From Planktothrix agardhii NIES-204 (GTDB taxonomy: Bacteria > Cyanobacteriota > Cyanobacteriia > Cyanobacteriales > Microcoleaceae): a stretch of DNA of 64,000 bases. Positions 54,332 through 63,360 of the stretch are shown here, one piece after another; within the stretch, counting starts at the first letter, position 1; every line of letters begins with the position of its first letter. Below the pieces are notes generated by a model, which worked only from the letters and a program-made list of their open reading frames with translations, was not told the DNA's origin and searched no databases. Where the stretch lies: NCBI GenBank assembly GCA_003609755.1, contig AP017991.1:3335001-3399000 (forward strand). Direction: 5' to 3'. Position numbers and translations under genes: made by a program.

Positions 54332-54526
54332 ATAGTTTTCTAAAAAGGTTTGGGGAGAAATACCCTGTTTTTGAGCTTCGGCTTCGAGTTGGCGAATCAT
54401 CCAGAGGGGTAAATTGAGTTCTATTTTTTGTTTTTCTCGGTTGGGTCGTCTGGCGGTCGAGAAATCCATAAATTCGGTGAGGTCTTCACCTGTGTCAAAT
54501 TTTGCGTCAAATTCTTCGGCTTTCAT
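54302..54526 (-). CDS. brnA: BrnA-type antitoxin
   Basis: 74 residues from ATG 54526 (MKAEEFDAKFDTGEDLTEFM), the usual BrnA start; an ATG five codons upstream is less likely. The N-terminal half wraps the toxin, and the C-terminal RHH-like part (KIELNLPLWMIRQLEAEAQK) binds the promoter. It overlaps brnT by 20 bp in another frame, so the pair is co-translated with toxin first. Confidence 0.88.
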   Translation of the reverse strand: MKAEEFDAKFDTGEDLTEFMDFSTARRPNREKQKIELNLPLWMIRQLEAEAQKQGISPQTFLENYLAENLAPVR

Positions 54527-54779
54527 ACCATATAACCTCATTGGGACGGGAACGGCGGACGGAAATAATTCGGATATTTTCTAATCTGTAAGTGATAACG
54601 GCTGTCCAGTGTTTTTGCTTCAGTTTGCCAATGGCTAAAAAACGCGATTCTGTTTCGCTTGTAGCCTGAATTTCCAACAAGTCATCGTCTTGCCAAAGTT
54701 GTTGGGCTTCGATGAAGTCTATGCCGTGTTTTTGTTGGTTGGTTCGACTTTTATTGTCGTCATACTCAAAGCTATACAT
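54507..54779 (-). CDS. brnT: BrnT-type ribonuclease toxin
   Basis: 90 residues with the BrnT hallmarks: FEYDDNKSRTNQQKHGIDF at the start, WQDDDLLEI and the C-terminal YRLENIRIISVRRSRPNE. BrnT adopts a RelE-like fold and cleaves RNA; BrnA neutralises it. The residue set looks complete, so an active toxin is expected. The unit probably responds to stress through BrnA-mediated autorepression. Confidence 0.9.
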   Translation of the reverse strand: MYSFEYDDNKSRTNQQKHGIDFIEAQQLWQDDDLLEIQATSETESRFLAIGKLKQKHWTAVITYRLENIRIISVRRSRPNEVIWYESRRI

Positions 54780-55042
54780 GGTTAGCCTTGGGGAATGGTC
54801 TCTAGGAGGCTGGCAAATCCGTGTTTATTACGGGTTTTGGTCAGGGTGTAGCTGTTCATTTCCTGAGCTTTTTGACTGTTTTGTACATTTTAGCAGTTTT
54901 ATTAGGTGAGTTGACCTGTAAAGGCTTTTTGTAATTGTAACAGCAATTAAAGTGAAGCGATCGCTTAAACAAAAAAACAAGCAAGGGTTAAACAAATGTC
55001 ATCAATAAAGTAAAAATGGTAATGTATCCAATAACAATAACT

Positions 55043-55546
55043 TCAATTGTTATCAGTATGATTATTACCAATATTCTCATCAATATTACAATCTTGTATA
55101 GATAATTCAGTAATTTCTGATGTGGGGATTGTTAGATGAAACTGAAAAACGATTTGATGTTGTTCAATATTAACAGTAGTGATATTAATAACGCTTTGTT
55201 TAGGTAATAAATTTTTAACAGGAACTTTGTTATCCAGCTTAGATTTATAACCGGATTCATCAAGCCATTCATAAATCTTGCGCCAGTTTTCTACTTTTTC
55301 TGCTTTATCTAACAAAGACTTTACATATTTATAAACCGTTGCACATAAATCAGACTCTACGCCTCTGGGAATTTTCTCTAATTTTTGAGCGATTTCCGAG
55401 GGACTACAGCCAGACAACAACCCCCTCAAGTGAGCTTTTTCAATAGGGGTGAGATGCTTTCCTTTCGCAGATGCCAAGTCAGCATAAAGACTTTCTAAAT
55501 CCCATTCCTGGGCAGCCTGACTAAATATTTTGTCCACTTGAGCCAT
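55043..55546 (-). CDS. VMAP-type N-terminal HTH protein, stand-alone
   Basis: 167 residues from ATG 55546. The helical region about 10-100 (LTPIEKAHLRGLLSGCSPSE, then VYKYVKSLLDKA and ENWRKIYEWLDESGY) matches the effector-associated HTH at the N-terminus of cyanobacterial vWA-MoxR-associated (VMAP) and NACHT-type conflict proteins. The C-terminal part is short and unrelated to an effector. Such proteins are normally 500 residues or more, so this looks like a truncated copy. A broken vWA gene lies divergently 131 bp away. Confidence 0.6.
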   Translation of the reverse strand: MAQVDKIFSQAAQEWDLESLYADLASAKGKHLTPIEKAHLRGLLSGCSPSEIAQKLEKIPRGVESDLCATVYKYVKSLLDKAEKVENWRKIYEWLDESGYKSKLDNKVPVKNLLPKQSVINITTVNIEQHQIVFQFHLTIPTSEITELSIQDCNIDENIGNNHTDNN

Positions 55547-55677
55547 ATTGCGGGTATAAAAAACAGCTAACACGATTCTAACATAAATTCTAACGTTAAT
55601 CAGTAGACAATCAGAAGTTAGTTAATTTATTATCAGTTACAGAGGAGTTCGACAAACCAGAGAAAGAAAGGAAACCT

Positions 55678-55827
55678 ATGCCAACAGGGGATATAGCGGA
55701 TTTTGCGATTAACCAGGAACCACGCTGTCCAGTTGTTTTGTTACTGGATAACTCAGGTTCAATGTCCGGTCAACCCATCCAGCAGTTAAATCAAGGGGTT
55801 GCCGTGCTTAAGCAATTCGTAGATTAA
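55678..55827 (+). pseudogene. Truncated vWA-domain gene
   Basis: 49 codons starting at ATG 55678 after GAAAGGAAACC, a good ribosome-binding site. CPVVLLLDNSGSMSGQPIQQ includes the MIDAS motif DxSGS of vWA proteins such as TerY-like ones of about 220 residues. The frame ends after VAVLKQFVD, so three quarters are missing. It is divergent from the VMAP-type HTH gene, which suggests the remains of a vWA-MoxR-VMAP cluster. Confidence 0.7.
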
Positions 55828-55912
55828 TAGCAGAGATAACAAAATAATAACAGATTAATCTGAAGATCTGTTATTAAACTGTAAAATTATAACATTTAAG
55901 GATTGAGAACAC

Positions 55913-56761
55913 ATGGCTAAATATATTATTTCCAAAACAGATTTGGATCAATTCGGTCAATTTTTTGGCAGTATTGATAACGATACTATTACAGTAGAAA
56001 ATGATCAAGATACAATCTCTTACACAGTATTAGGTTTGTTAGGACAAGATTCTATTGTTGGAGCTGAGGGGAAGGACATTTTGTTTGGAATGGAGGGAAA
56101 TGATACAATAGTAGGTGGTCAAAATAATGATATTTTATATGGTAATGAAGGCAACGATTCATTAGAAGGAAATTTTGACTACGATACAATTTATGGAGGT
56201 CAAGGAAACGATTTTATTAGCGATTCAGCTTTTCCTGTAATTGATATTGGTCAAGGTAAAGACTTTTTATTCGGTAATTTAGGGGATGATACAATCATCA
56301 GTGTATCCAGTTATTATGAAGATACTGCTTTATTTGGAGGGCAAGGTAAAGATCTGTTAATTGGTAATGGAGGTGATAATACTATTTCTGGAGATAGGGG
56401 TCAAGATATATTAAGAGGTGATTTTGAGGAAAAAGGTGGAGCAGATACTTTTATTATCAGTAAAACTGCTGATCTTAATGAAATTCCAACGGGTACTGAA
56501 AATGCTGACTTAATTTTAGACTTTATCAATAGTGAGGATAAAATTGGTTTAGTTGGTGTTACCTTTGAACAATTATTAATTAGCGATATCCAACCGCAAC
56601 AGGTTGATAGTATTTTTGGGGAAGGAAGAAGCTTTGACCAAAACTTTGAAAGTAATATCACCAAGTTTTTGAAAATTGAGTCCGGTGGTGAGTTACTGGC
56701 AGTGCTAGGACGAGATCGAGATAACTTTACTCTAACTGCTAATGATTTTGTGATTATTTAG
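55913..56761 (+). CDS. RTX-type calcium-binding repeat protein
   Basis: 282 residues. Nine or so GGxGxDxxx-like nonapeptides lie between about 40 and 165 (for example GMEGNDTIVGGQNNDIL), forming a Ca2+-dependent beta roll. The C-terminal part, DFINSEDKIGLVGVTFEQLL, is the common non-repeat end of cyanobacterial RTX proteins. There is no N-terminal signal peptide, consistent with type I secretion via a C-terminal signal. No transporter gene is adjacent. Confidence 0.85.
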   Translation: MAKYIISKTDLDQFGQFFGSIDNDTITVENDQDTISYTVLGLLGQDSIVGAEGKDILFGMEGNDTIVGGQNNDILYGNEGNDSLEGNFDYDTIYGGQGNDFISDSAFPVIDIGQGKDFLFGNLGDDTIISVSSYYEDTALFGGQGKDLLIGNGGDNTISGDRGQDILRGDFEEKGGADTFIISKTADLNEIPTGTENADLILDFINSEDKIGLVGVTFEQLLISDIQPQQVDSIFGEGRSFDQNFESNITKFLKIESGGELLAVLGRDRDNFTLTANDFVII

Positions 56762-56825
56762 CTTAACTTTTCTGATTTGATTTTGGAAATATCATTCAGT
56801 CCCTTATTTTATTGGTGATCGAACT

Positions 56826-57428
56826 ATGAACGACAAAGAAAAGCAAAACTTGGTTGCTAGTCAAGTTAAATCAACGCTCAATGATGCTATTCAAGGATTA
56901 AAAATTTTCTTAGTTAATCCTGTAGGGGGTCTACCTATCTTTTTTCAAGGATTAGGAGAAAAAAGAGCATTAGGAGTGGGAATTACTTTTGGCGTAGCTT
57001 ACGTTCTTTGTATAATCTTAGCATTTAATAAATTCAAAAGTCAGAATTCAATTTCTGAAATAGCTTTTTTCAACCTAATTGCTCTGAGTATTACCAGTTT
57101 TTTAAGTATTGCTGGATCTAGCTTTTTAACCCGTAAATTATTTAGAGGTGCTGGCAGTATAAAAGCAGATATATTTATTGCTGGTACAGCTTTAATTCCT
57201 ATATCATTATTAATTTTAATTTCTTACTTTTTGGGTTTTATTAACTTGGAAATCATTGCTATTTTTGCTGTAATAGCTATGACTTATACAATTTTAATGA
57301 TTTACACAGGTTGTAATCAAATTTCAAAAATACCTGAAAATGGCTCTGCTTTAGCTGTATCAGTCATGTTAATTATTAGTGGGTGGCTATTTAAAATTTT
57401 AGTTTTTTCTAATTTAATCTCAAAATAG
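56826..57428 (+). CDS. Yip1-like multi-pass membrane protein
   Basis: 200 residues with a polar N-terminus (1-30) that includes VKSTLNDAIQGLKIFLVNPV, then five predicted membrane helices at about 50-66, 79-100, 118-140, 144-163 and 176-196. The arrangement resembles Yip1/DUF1282 domain proteins, but the match is by shape. It lies 64 bp after the RTX gene in the same direction, so they may be co-transcribed. Confidence 0.55.
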   Translation: MNDKEKQNLVASQVKSTLNDAIQGLKIFLVNPVGGLPIFFQGLGEKRALGVGITFGVAYVLCIILAFNKFKSQNSISEIAFFNLIALSITSFLSIAGSSFLTRKLFRGAGSIKADIFIAGTALIPISLLILISYFLGFINLEIIAIFAVIAMTYTILMIYTGCNQISKIPENGSALAVSVMLIISGWLFKILVFSNLISK

Positions 57429-57451
57429 ACTTAATATTTGAGATAGAAGAA

Positions 57452-57530
57452 GGGCGGGTTTAGTGAAATCTTTGATGGGTATTCAATATCTGGGTGAACC
57501 CGCCCCTACGGAGATTTTGTGGATTTCACC
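57452..57530. repeat. Nested interspersed repeat upstream of the secreted protein gene
   Basis: GGGCGGGTT (57452-57460) pairs with AACCCGCCC (57497-57505), and GTGAAATC (57463-57470) pairs with GATTTCAC (57522-57529). The two pairings interlock, so they would compete or form a pseudoknot. Confidence 0.6.
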
Positions 57531-57571
57531 GGATATCATATCAACATTATCCTTTCTATGAGCAAATTTCC

Positions 57572-58078
57572 ATGCTGAACAATTTTGGTAAATTTTTAAT
57601 TGTATCAATCATTCCATTGATTGAACTAATTGGCAATTGTACATCAGTTTTGGCGCAGTCTACCGCAGTTCCCATGAGGTTACAACATGGCGAAGGAATT
57701 TATACAATGACTGTTCCTGACCGAGATACAACTCGTGCTGCTTATGGGGGAAAATTGAGGCTTTATGATGTGCATATCGCTAAAATGTTTGAAGTGACTT
57801 ATTATGATTGTAATAATCAAGGTAGTTCAAGAACTTGGTTATATTATGCTGGGAATGGTCAAATTAATATGGGCGAATTCTTTATTAGTTGTGACCTTGC
57901 TAATCGAATGGTTAACCGCTATGGTTTAGGTCAAGCTGAATCAACAGTAATTGAATACTCTCAAGAAGAAGCTGGGCCACCGATTCCTAGAACTCGTTCT
58001 ATTCCGATTTTAGATATTACAGGTTCAAAAGTAGATTCATGGATTGATTTTGTACAGGGATTTAAGCCTGTTCGTTAA
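57572..58078 (+). CDS. Exported protein of unknown function
   Basis: 168 residues from ATG 57572. MLNNFGKFLIVSIIPLIELI begins a signal peptide ending near VLAQ (residue 29). The longer frame from 57494 runs through repeat DNA and is rejected. The mature protein has two or three cysteines (YYDCNNQG, FISCDLA) that could bond, and short blocks such as GEGIYTMTVPDRDTTRAAY. I do not recognise a family. Location is periplasm or outside. Confidence 0.6.
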   Translation: MLNNFGKFLIVSIIPLIELIGNCTSVLAQSTAVPMRLQHGEGIYTMTVPDRDTTRAAYGGKLRLYDVHIAKMFEVTYYDCNNQGSSRTWLYYAGNGQINMGEFFISCDLANRMVNRYGLGQAESTVIEYSQEEAGPPIPRTRSIPILDITGSKVDSWIDFVQGFKPVR

Positions 58079-58116
58079 ATTGGTATTATGCTGATAGCTA
58101 GAATTAAATTTCACTT

Positions 58117-58486
58117 CAGGACTTACGCAATTGCGCTATATATAGCGCATAGAAAACCGAGCGATTTTCGGCGATTTAGCTCAGAGAATCGCAAGGAACC
58201 CGGATTAAATTAGTCTCAATTCATGAGTTTTAAAGCTCAATAAATTTTAGCTTCAAAGACGGATATTTAAGCTCTTGGGTAAGATATTTAGACAATAAAT
58301 TAGCTTTTAATTCATAAACAGTTTGAGAAACTTTCCTCGCTGTTGTTGAGAGAAACGTCCAAACTAATAAAGCGCAAGCAATATGGTTTTTTTGAATTTT
58401 CCCTCAGCGACATTGACAAGATTCTATCCCGGTTAACTGTTTGATTTCCCATACAGGGCTACGCTACGCATAGCTGCGTAAGTCCT
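58117..58486 (-). mobile_element. Decayed insertion sequence with transposase C-terminal remnant
   Basis: 13-bp perfect terminal inverted repeats CAGGACTTACGCA/TGCGTAAGTCCTG bound a 370-bp element. Inside, on the minus strand (about 58400-58247), the frame NHIACALLVWTFLSTTARKV, continuing to LKANLLSKYLTQELKYPSL, matches the C-terminal helix of IS4-like cyanobacterial transposases. The rest of the gene is gone. The following 58487-58714 contains a short frame ending EEQDILINEDRVEDE and no recognisable gene. Confidence 0.65.
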
Positions 58487-58714
58487 GTTAATGTAGAAGC
58501 AGAGGAACAAGATATTTTGATCAACGAAGATAGGGTTGAAGATGAGTAGACATTGGTATTGCCAGAAGTCGCCGTTTTATACTAAGAATTGTTGCAAATT
58601 AAAACAAAATCGAAATCTTTGAATAATGACAAAAAGTTAATTGTATCTTAAACAATATCCAGGGTTGAACAACCGACCCAGATTAAAAAACACAATTTAA
58701 ACAGGACTTAATTG

Positions 58715-61273
58715 ATGATTAATACTGTAACACCAGTTCCCAAAGGGATTGGCGTTCTATTAAAAGCACCTTTATCGGGACATATTCTACCCATTGAACA
58801 GGTTCCCGACCCGGTATTTGCTCAAAAAATGGTTGGGGATGGGATTTCTATTGACCCCGTGAGTCAGGTGTTAATTGCCCCCTGTGACGGGGAAGTGATC
58901 CAACTGCATCCGTCCTATCATGCGGTGACACTGAAGACGCCAGAAGGGTTAGAAGTGTTGATGCACATTGGTTTAGATACGGTGACATTGCGGGGTCAAG
59001 GGTTTAGTCCTAAAGTTAAAATGGGCGATCGCATTCAAACAGGCGATCCCTTAATAGAATTTGATCCCGATTATATAGCTCTAAATGCTAAAAGTTTGCT
59101 CACCCAAATTGTGATTACTAATAGTGAGCAAGTGGCAACTTTTCAAGCCAGTTCGGGTAATGTTGTTGCTGGAGAAACAGTTATTTTAGAACTGACTTTA
59201 GCCCCAAAAGTCATTGAAAATAACCCAATTTCTGCCGAGACAATTACCTCAGATGAAATTATTATTCCTAATCCTACAGGATTACACGCTAGACCCTCGG
59301 CCGTATTAGCAAATTTAGCTAAAAAATATAAATCAAAAATTCGTTTACAACGGGGTGATCAAGACGCAAATGTTAAGAGTGTAGTCGGATTAATGGCCAT
59401 AGAAGTCAATAACGGCGATCGGGTGGTATTGGTGGCCCAGGGGCCAGATGCGGCCGAAGCGATCGCCGAACTCACCGAGGCCATGCGTTCCGGGTTGGGG
59501 GAAGAAGGAAGTGCCCCGATCTCAGCCCCGGCTAGTGTTGCTCAAGGAGAAATCTCGAATCCAGCCCCCCGTCGGCGTTCGGACGATCCTAACGTGGTGT
59601 TAGGGGTAGCCGCATCCTCTGGAATAGCCGTTGGTCAGACCTTCCGGGTCAGGGAACAGGAAATTGAGGTGACGGAAAAGGGCGAAAACCCCAATACAGA
59701 AAGGCGTAAGTTAGAATCGGCGATCGAACAGGCCCAATTAGAGGTAGAAGCGTTACGGGCCAATGTTCATAGCCAGGGCGATCCCAGCAAATCGGCGATT
59801 TTTGCCGCCCATCAAGAATTATTAGAAGATCCCGAATTAATTGATATTGCTACCAGCACCATTGATAAGGGAAAAAGTGCGGCTTTTGCTTGGAAACAAA
59901 CCTTTACCAATAGTGCAAAGCAACTGGCACAATTACAAAATGAGTTGTTATCTCAACGGGCAAATGATGTCCGAGATGTGGGGCAAAGGGTATTAAGAAT
60001 TTTGACTGGAGTAACCTTAACCGGGCCGATTTATCCTGAGAATACTATTTTAATTGCTGAGGATTTAACTCCTTCAGATATGGCAACCTTGGATAGATCA
60101 AAAGTGATTGGATTTTGTACCGTTGCCGGGGGTTCGACCTCTCACGTTGCCATTTTAGCGCGTTCTATGGAAATTCCGGCGATCGCGGGAACTGAACCTC
60201 AAGTATTAGATTTAGCTGATGGTACACCTGTTATTTTAGATGGCAGTAAAGGCACTTTAAAATTAAATCCGACAACGGCGGAAATGGAACGGGTAAAAAC
60301 CCTGCAAGTTGAAATAGCAAAAAAACGGGAAACCGACTTAGCTAATGCCATGAAACCCGCCATCACTACCGATGGATACCGGATGGAAATTGTTGCCAAT
60401 ATTGGAAGCAAATCGGAGGCAGAAACTTCGGTGAAATTGGGGGGAGAAGGGGTTGGTTTATTACGGACGGAATTTGTATTTATGGAGCGTGCTTCTGCCC
60501 CTACAGAAGACGAACAAACGGAAATTTATAGTAGTATTGCCAGGGTTTTAGGGAAGGAACGGCCGTTAATTATTCGGACGTTAGACGTAGGGGGAGATAA
60601 ACCTTTACCCTATTTACCAATTCCCCATGAAGAAAACCCATTTTTAGGAGAACGGGGAATTAGATTTGGCTTTGATCGTCCTGAACTTTTAAGAACCCAA
60701 TTTCGGGCTATTTTAAGATCGGCGGAGGCGGGAATGTTGCGAATTATGTTCCCAATGATTGCCCGATTAGAAGAAATTAGAATGGCAAAAGCGATGTTAG
60801 AAGAAGAACGGGAAAAGTTAAATCTTCCTCCCGTTTCTGTGGGAATTATGGTGGAAGTTCCCTCGGCGGCAGTCATGGCAGAACAGTTTGCCAAGGAGGT
60901 TGATTTCTTCTCTATTGGCACTAATGATTTAACCCAATATACTTTAGCTATGGATCGGGGACATCCGAAATTAGCGCCCTATGTAGATGGGTTAAATCCG
61001 GCTATTTTACGATTAATTGATTTAACTGTAAAAGGAGCTATTAAACAGGGGAAATGGGTGGGGGTTTGTGGGGGAATTGCTAGTGATCCTCAAGCTATTC
61101 CATTATTAATTGGTTTGGGGGTTAAGGAATTAAGTGTTAGTGTTCCGAGTATTCCCACAATTAAGGCACAAATCCGAGAATTAAGTTTAGTTGAGTGTCA
61201 AGAATTAGCCCAAAAAGCTTTAAATGCAGAAACGGGGGCGGATGTGCGGGGGTTGTATTCTATGGATGTTTGA
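58715..61273 (+). CDS. PTS EIIA(Glc)-HPr-Enzyme I fusion
   Basis: 852 residues from ATG 58715 (TTG 58712 would add one). EIIA(Glc) spans about 1-160 with phospho-acceptor H84 (LEVLMHIGLD). HPr spans about 178-262 with H191 (PTGLHARPSA). Enzyme I spans about 290-852 with H477 (GGSTSHVAILARS) and a PEP-utiliser C-terminus (LLRTEFVFM, then VGIMVEVPSAA and SIGTNDLTQYTL). One polypeptide therefore carries phosphate from PEP to the EIIB of the permease 200 bp downstream. All active histidines are present. Such a fusion beside a glucose-type permease is unusual in cyanobacteria. Confidence 0.93.
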   Translation: MINTVTPVPKGIGVLLKAPLSGHILPIEQVPDPVFAQKMVGDGISIDPVSQVLIAPCDGEVIQLHPSYHAVTLKTPEGLEVLMHIGLDTVTLRGQGFSPKVKMGDRIQTGDPLIEFDPDYIALNAKSLLTQIVITNSEQVATFQASSGNVVAGETVILELTLAPKVIENNPISAETITSDEIIIPNPTGLHARPSAVLANLAKKYKSKIRLQRGDQDANVKSVVGLMAIEVNNGDRVVLVAQGPDAAEAIAELTEAMRSGLGEEGSAPISAPASVAQGEISNPAPRRRSDDPNVVLGVAASSGIAVGQTFRVREQEIEVTEKGENPNTERRKLESAIEQAQLEVEALRANVHSQGDPSKSAIFAAHQELLEDPELIDIATSTIDKGKSAAFAWKQTFTNSAKQLAQLQNELLSQRANDVRDVGQRVLRILTGVTLTGPIYPENTILIAEDLTPSDMATLDRSKVIGFCTVAGGSTSHVAILARSMEIPAIAGTEPQVLDLADGTPVILDGSKGTLKLNPTTAEMERVKTLQVEIAKKRETDLANAMKPAITTDGYRMEIVANIGSKSEAETSVKLGGEGVGLLRTEFVFMERASAPTEDEQTEIYSSIARVLGKERPLIIRTLDVGGDKPLPYLPIPHEENPFLGERGIRFGFDRPELLRTQFRAILRSAEAGMLRIMFPMIARLEEIRMAKAMLEEEREKLNLPPVSVGIMVEVPSAAVMAEQFAKEVDFFSIGTNDLTQYTLAMDRGHPKLAPYVDGLNPAILRLIDLTVKGAIKQGKWVGVCGGIASDPQAIPLLIGLGVKELSVSVPSIPTIKAQIRELSLVECQELAQKALNAETGADVRGLYSMDV

Positions 61274-61277
61274 CCCC

Positions 61278-61412
61278 CCCTAGCCCCCCCTTAGTAAGCT
61301 GGGGGAATAATTGAAATCCCCCCCTTAGTAAGCAGGGGGAATAGTCAAAAAAGGTAACGGGGAATAGTCAAAAACTCCTCCCCTTGGTAAGGGGAGGTTG
61401 GGTGGGGTTCTT
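61278..61412. repeat. Array of C/G-rich palindromic repeats between the PTS genes
   Basis: Several degenerate copies of CCCCTTAGTAAGC(T/A)GGGG plus GGGAATAGTCAAAAA, ending with CTCCCCTTGGTAAGGGGAGG (61377-61396). They occupy most of the 199-bp gap and could attenuate read-through into the EIICBB gene. Confidence 0.7.
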
Positions 61413-61472
61413 CTTCAGGAATTTTAATTCTGCCTAGTTATTATCAACAATCAACAATTAATAACAAAAACG

Positions 61473-63311
61473 ATGTTCAAAAACGCTTTTGCTTTATTAC
61501 AAAAAATGGGAAAGTCTTTAATGCTTCCCGTTTCGGTTTTACCCATTGCTGGCTTATTATTAGGATTGGGTAGCGCTCGTTTAATTGAATTACAAAATCT
61601 GGCATCGGGAACAATTTCCTCCCCTAAATTTTGGTGGCTTCCTGAAGGTTTAGCGAACATTATGAAAACTTCCGGGGATGCAATTTTTGGCAATTTACCG
61701 ATTATTTTTGCGATTTCCGTTGCCATTGGATTTGCGGAAAATGACGGGGTGGCTGCTTTAGCTGCAACGGTGGGATTTGTGGTTTTTGTTGCTTCTTTAG
61801 GGGCGGCTTCTACTACTTTCTTTGGCATGAATCCCGAACAATTAAAACCTGTTATGGGCATTCCTTCCCTAGATACGGGGGTGTTTGGCGGGTTAATTAT
61901 GGGCTGTGTTGCCGCCTATTTATTTAACCGTTATTTCCGAATTCAATTACCTCAATATCTGGGATTTTTTGCCGGAAAACGATTTGTTCCGATTGTGACT
62001 TCCTTTGCAGCGATCGCCATGGGAATCTTAATGAGCGTGGTCTGGCCGCCCATTGGAGCCGCGATTTCTACGGCTGCAAATGCCGCTGCATCTGGGGGAA
62101 ATGTTAGTCTTACCGCCGCAATTTATGGGCTTGTAGAACGGTTATTATTACCCTTTGGATTACATCATATTTGGAATGTTCCTTTCTTTTTTCAAATCGG
62201 ATCATTTCTTGATCCAATTACCAATAGAATCGTAACCGGAGACATTAATCGCTTCTTTGCTGGCGACCCAACGGCCGGAATTTTAGGGGGTGCTTATTGG
62301 TTCAAAATGTTCGGTTTACCTGCGGCGGCGATCGCTATTTGGCGGACAGCAAAACCCAAAAATCGAGCGTTAACTGGCGGGATTATGATCTCTGCTGCTT
62401 TCACCTCTTTCTTAACCGGAATTACCGAACCGATTGAATTTTCATTTATGTTCGTAGCCCCGCCTTTATACGCCATTCATGCAGTAATGGCGGGCTTTTG
62501 TGATTGGTTATTTGTTGCCTTGGGTGGGCGCATGGGATTTACTTTTTCCCAGGGATTTATTGACTTTTTCCTGTTTAATGGATTAGGTACAAAGGCGTGG
62601 TTAATTCCCGCATTGGGGCCGTTTTTTGCGGCTTTATATTTCTGTGTTTTTTACTTTGGAATCCGACAGTTTAATTTCTCCACTCCGGGTCGAGAAGATG
62701 AGGTAGAAACCGTAACAACGATTACCCCAGGAACCGGAGTTGGTAGTATGGCAATGGAGTTAGTTCGAGCTTTTGGCGGACGCAGTAATATTGCTACTTT
62801 GGATGCTTGTATTACTCGATTACGAATCACGGTTAATGATATTAAAAAGGTGAATAAACCCCGACTCAAAGCATTAGGAGCTTCGGGAGTTTTAGAAATG
62901 GGAAATAGTGCTCAAGCTATATTTGGCCCCCGTTCGGAAAATTTAAAAACGGATATGATGGAATATCTCAAAAATGCGGGGCCAGAGGCGGATTTTGTTG
63001 AGGAAATAGCACCGGAAGCAACGGAGGTTAATGCAACGGAAGCGGAGATTTCATCCCCAATTATCTCGGATTCCGAGGCAAAAAATCGGATTCAGGAGAT
63101 CATAATTGCCTTGGGTGGAAAAAAGAATATTCAAAGCGTTGATGCTGTCGCCTTAACTCGATTACGAGTTAAAGTTATTGATAATAACCTGGTTGATGAA
63201 GATAAATTAAAAACCGCAGGTGTGGAAGGAATTTTACGTTTACCCGATGGTATTTTACATCTATTAGTCGGTTTGGGTGCGGAACAATATGCAGCCCAAA
63301 TTCAAGATTGA
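61473..63311 (+). CDS. PTS permease EIIC-EIIB-EIIB (glucose/N-acetylglucosamine type)
   Basis: 612 residues. The EIIC membrane domain (about 1-400, ten hydrophobic segments) has the family sites GITEPIEFSFMF and GLHHIWNVPFF-like loops; MFKNAFALLQKMGKSLMLPV is a normal start. EIIB-1 (about 428-495) keeps the phosphocysteine C446 (DACITRLRI). EIIB-2 (about 535-612) has alanine at the matching place (A560 in DAVALTRLR) and cannot be phosphorylated there. The substrate, glucose or N-acetylglucosamine, is inferred from the family. Phosphate would come from the EIIA-HPr-EI fusion upstream. Confidence 0.92.
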   Translation: MFKNAFALLQKMGKSLMLPVSVLPIAGLLLGLGSARLIELQNLASGTISSPKFWWLPEGLANIMKTSGDAIFGNLPIIFAISVAIGFAENDGVAALAATVGFVVFVASLGAASTTFFGMNPEQLKPVMGIPSLDTGVFGGLIMGCVAAYLFNRYFRIQLPQYLGFFAGKRFVPIVTSFAAIAMGILMSVVWPPIGAAISTAANAAASGGNVSLTAAIYGLVERLLLPFGLHHIWNVPFFFQIGSFLDPITNRIVTGDINRFFAGDPTAGILGGAYWFKMFGLPAAAIAIWRTAKPKNRALTGGIMISAAFTSFLTGITEPIEFSFMFVAPPLYAIHAVMAGFCDWLFVALGGRMGFTFSQGFIDFFLFNGLGTKAWLIPALGPFFAALYFCVFYFGIRQFNFSTPGREDEVETVTTITPGTGVGSMAMELVRAFGGRSNIATLDACITRLRITVNDIKKVNKPRLKALGASGVLEMGNSAQAIFGPRSENLKTDMMEYLKNAGPEADFVEEIAPEATEVNATEAEISSPIISDSEAKNRIQEIIIALGGKKNIQSVDAVALTRLRVKVIDNNLVDEDKLKTAGVEGILRLPDGILHLLVGLGAEQYAAQIQD

Positions 63312-63360
63312 TTGCTAAAATTACTGGGTAAAATTGTTATAGTAGGGAATAGGAAACTAA

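Noticed and set aside
57494-57571. Longer N-terminus for the exported protein gene
   Set aside because: The extra 26 codons lie in an interspersed repeat, and the internal ATG gives a proper signal peptide.
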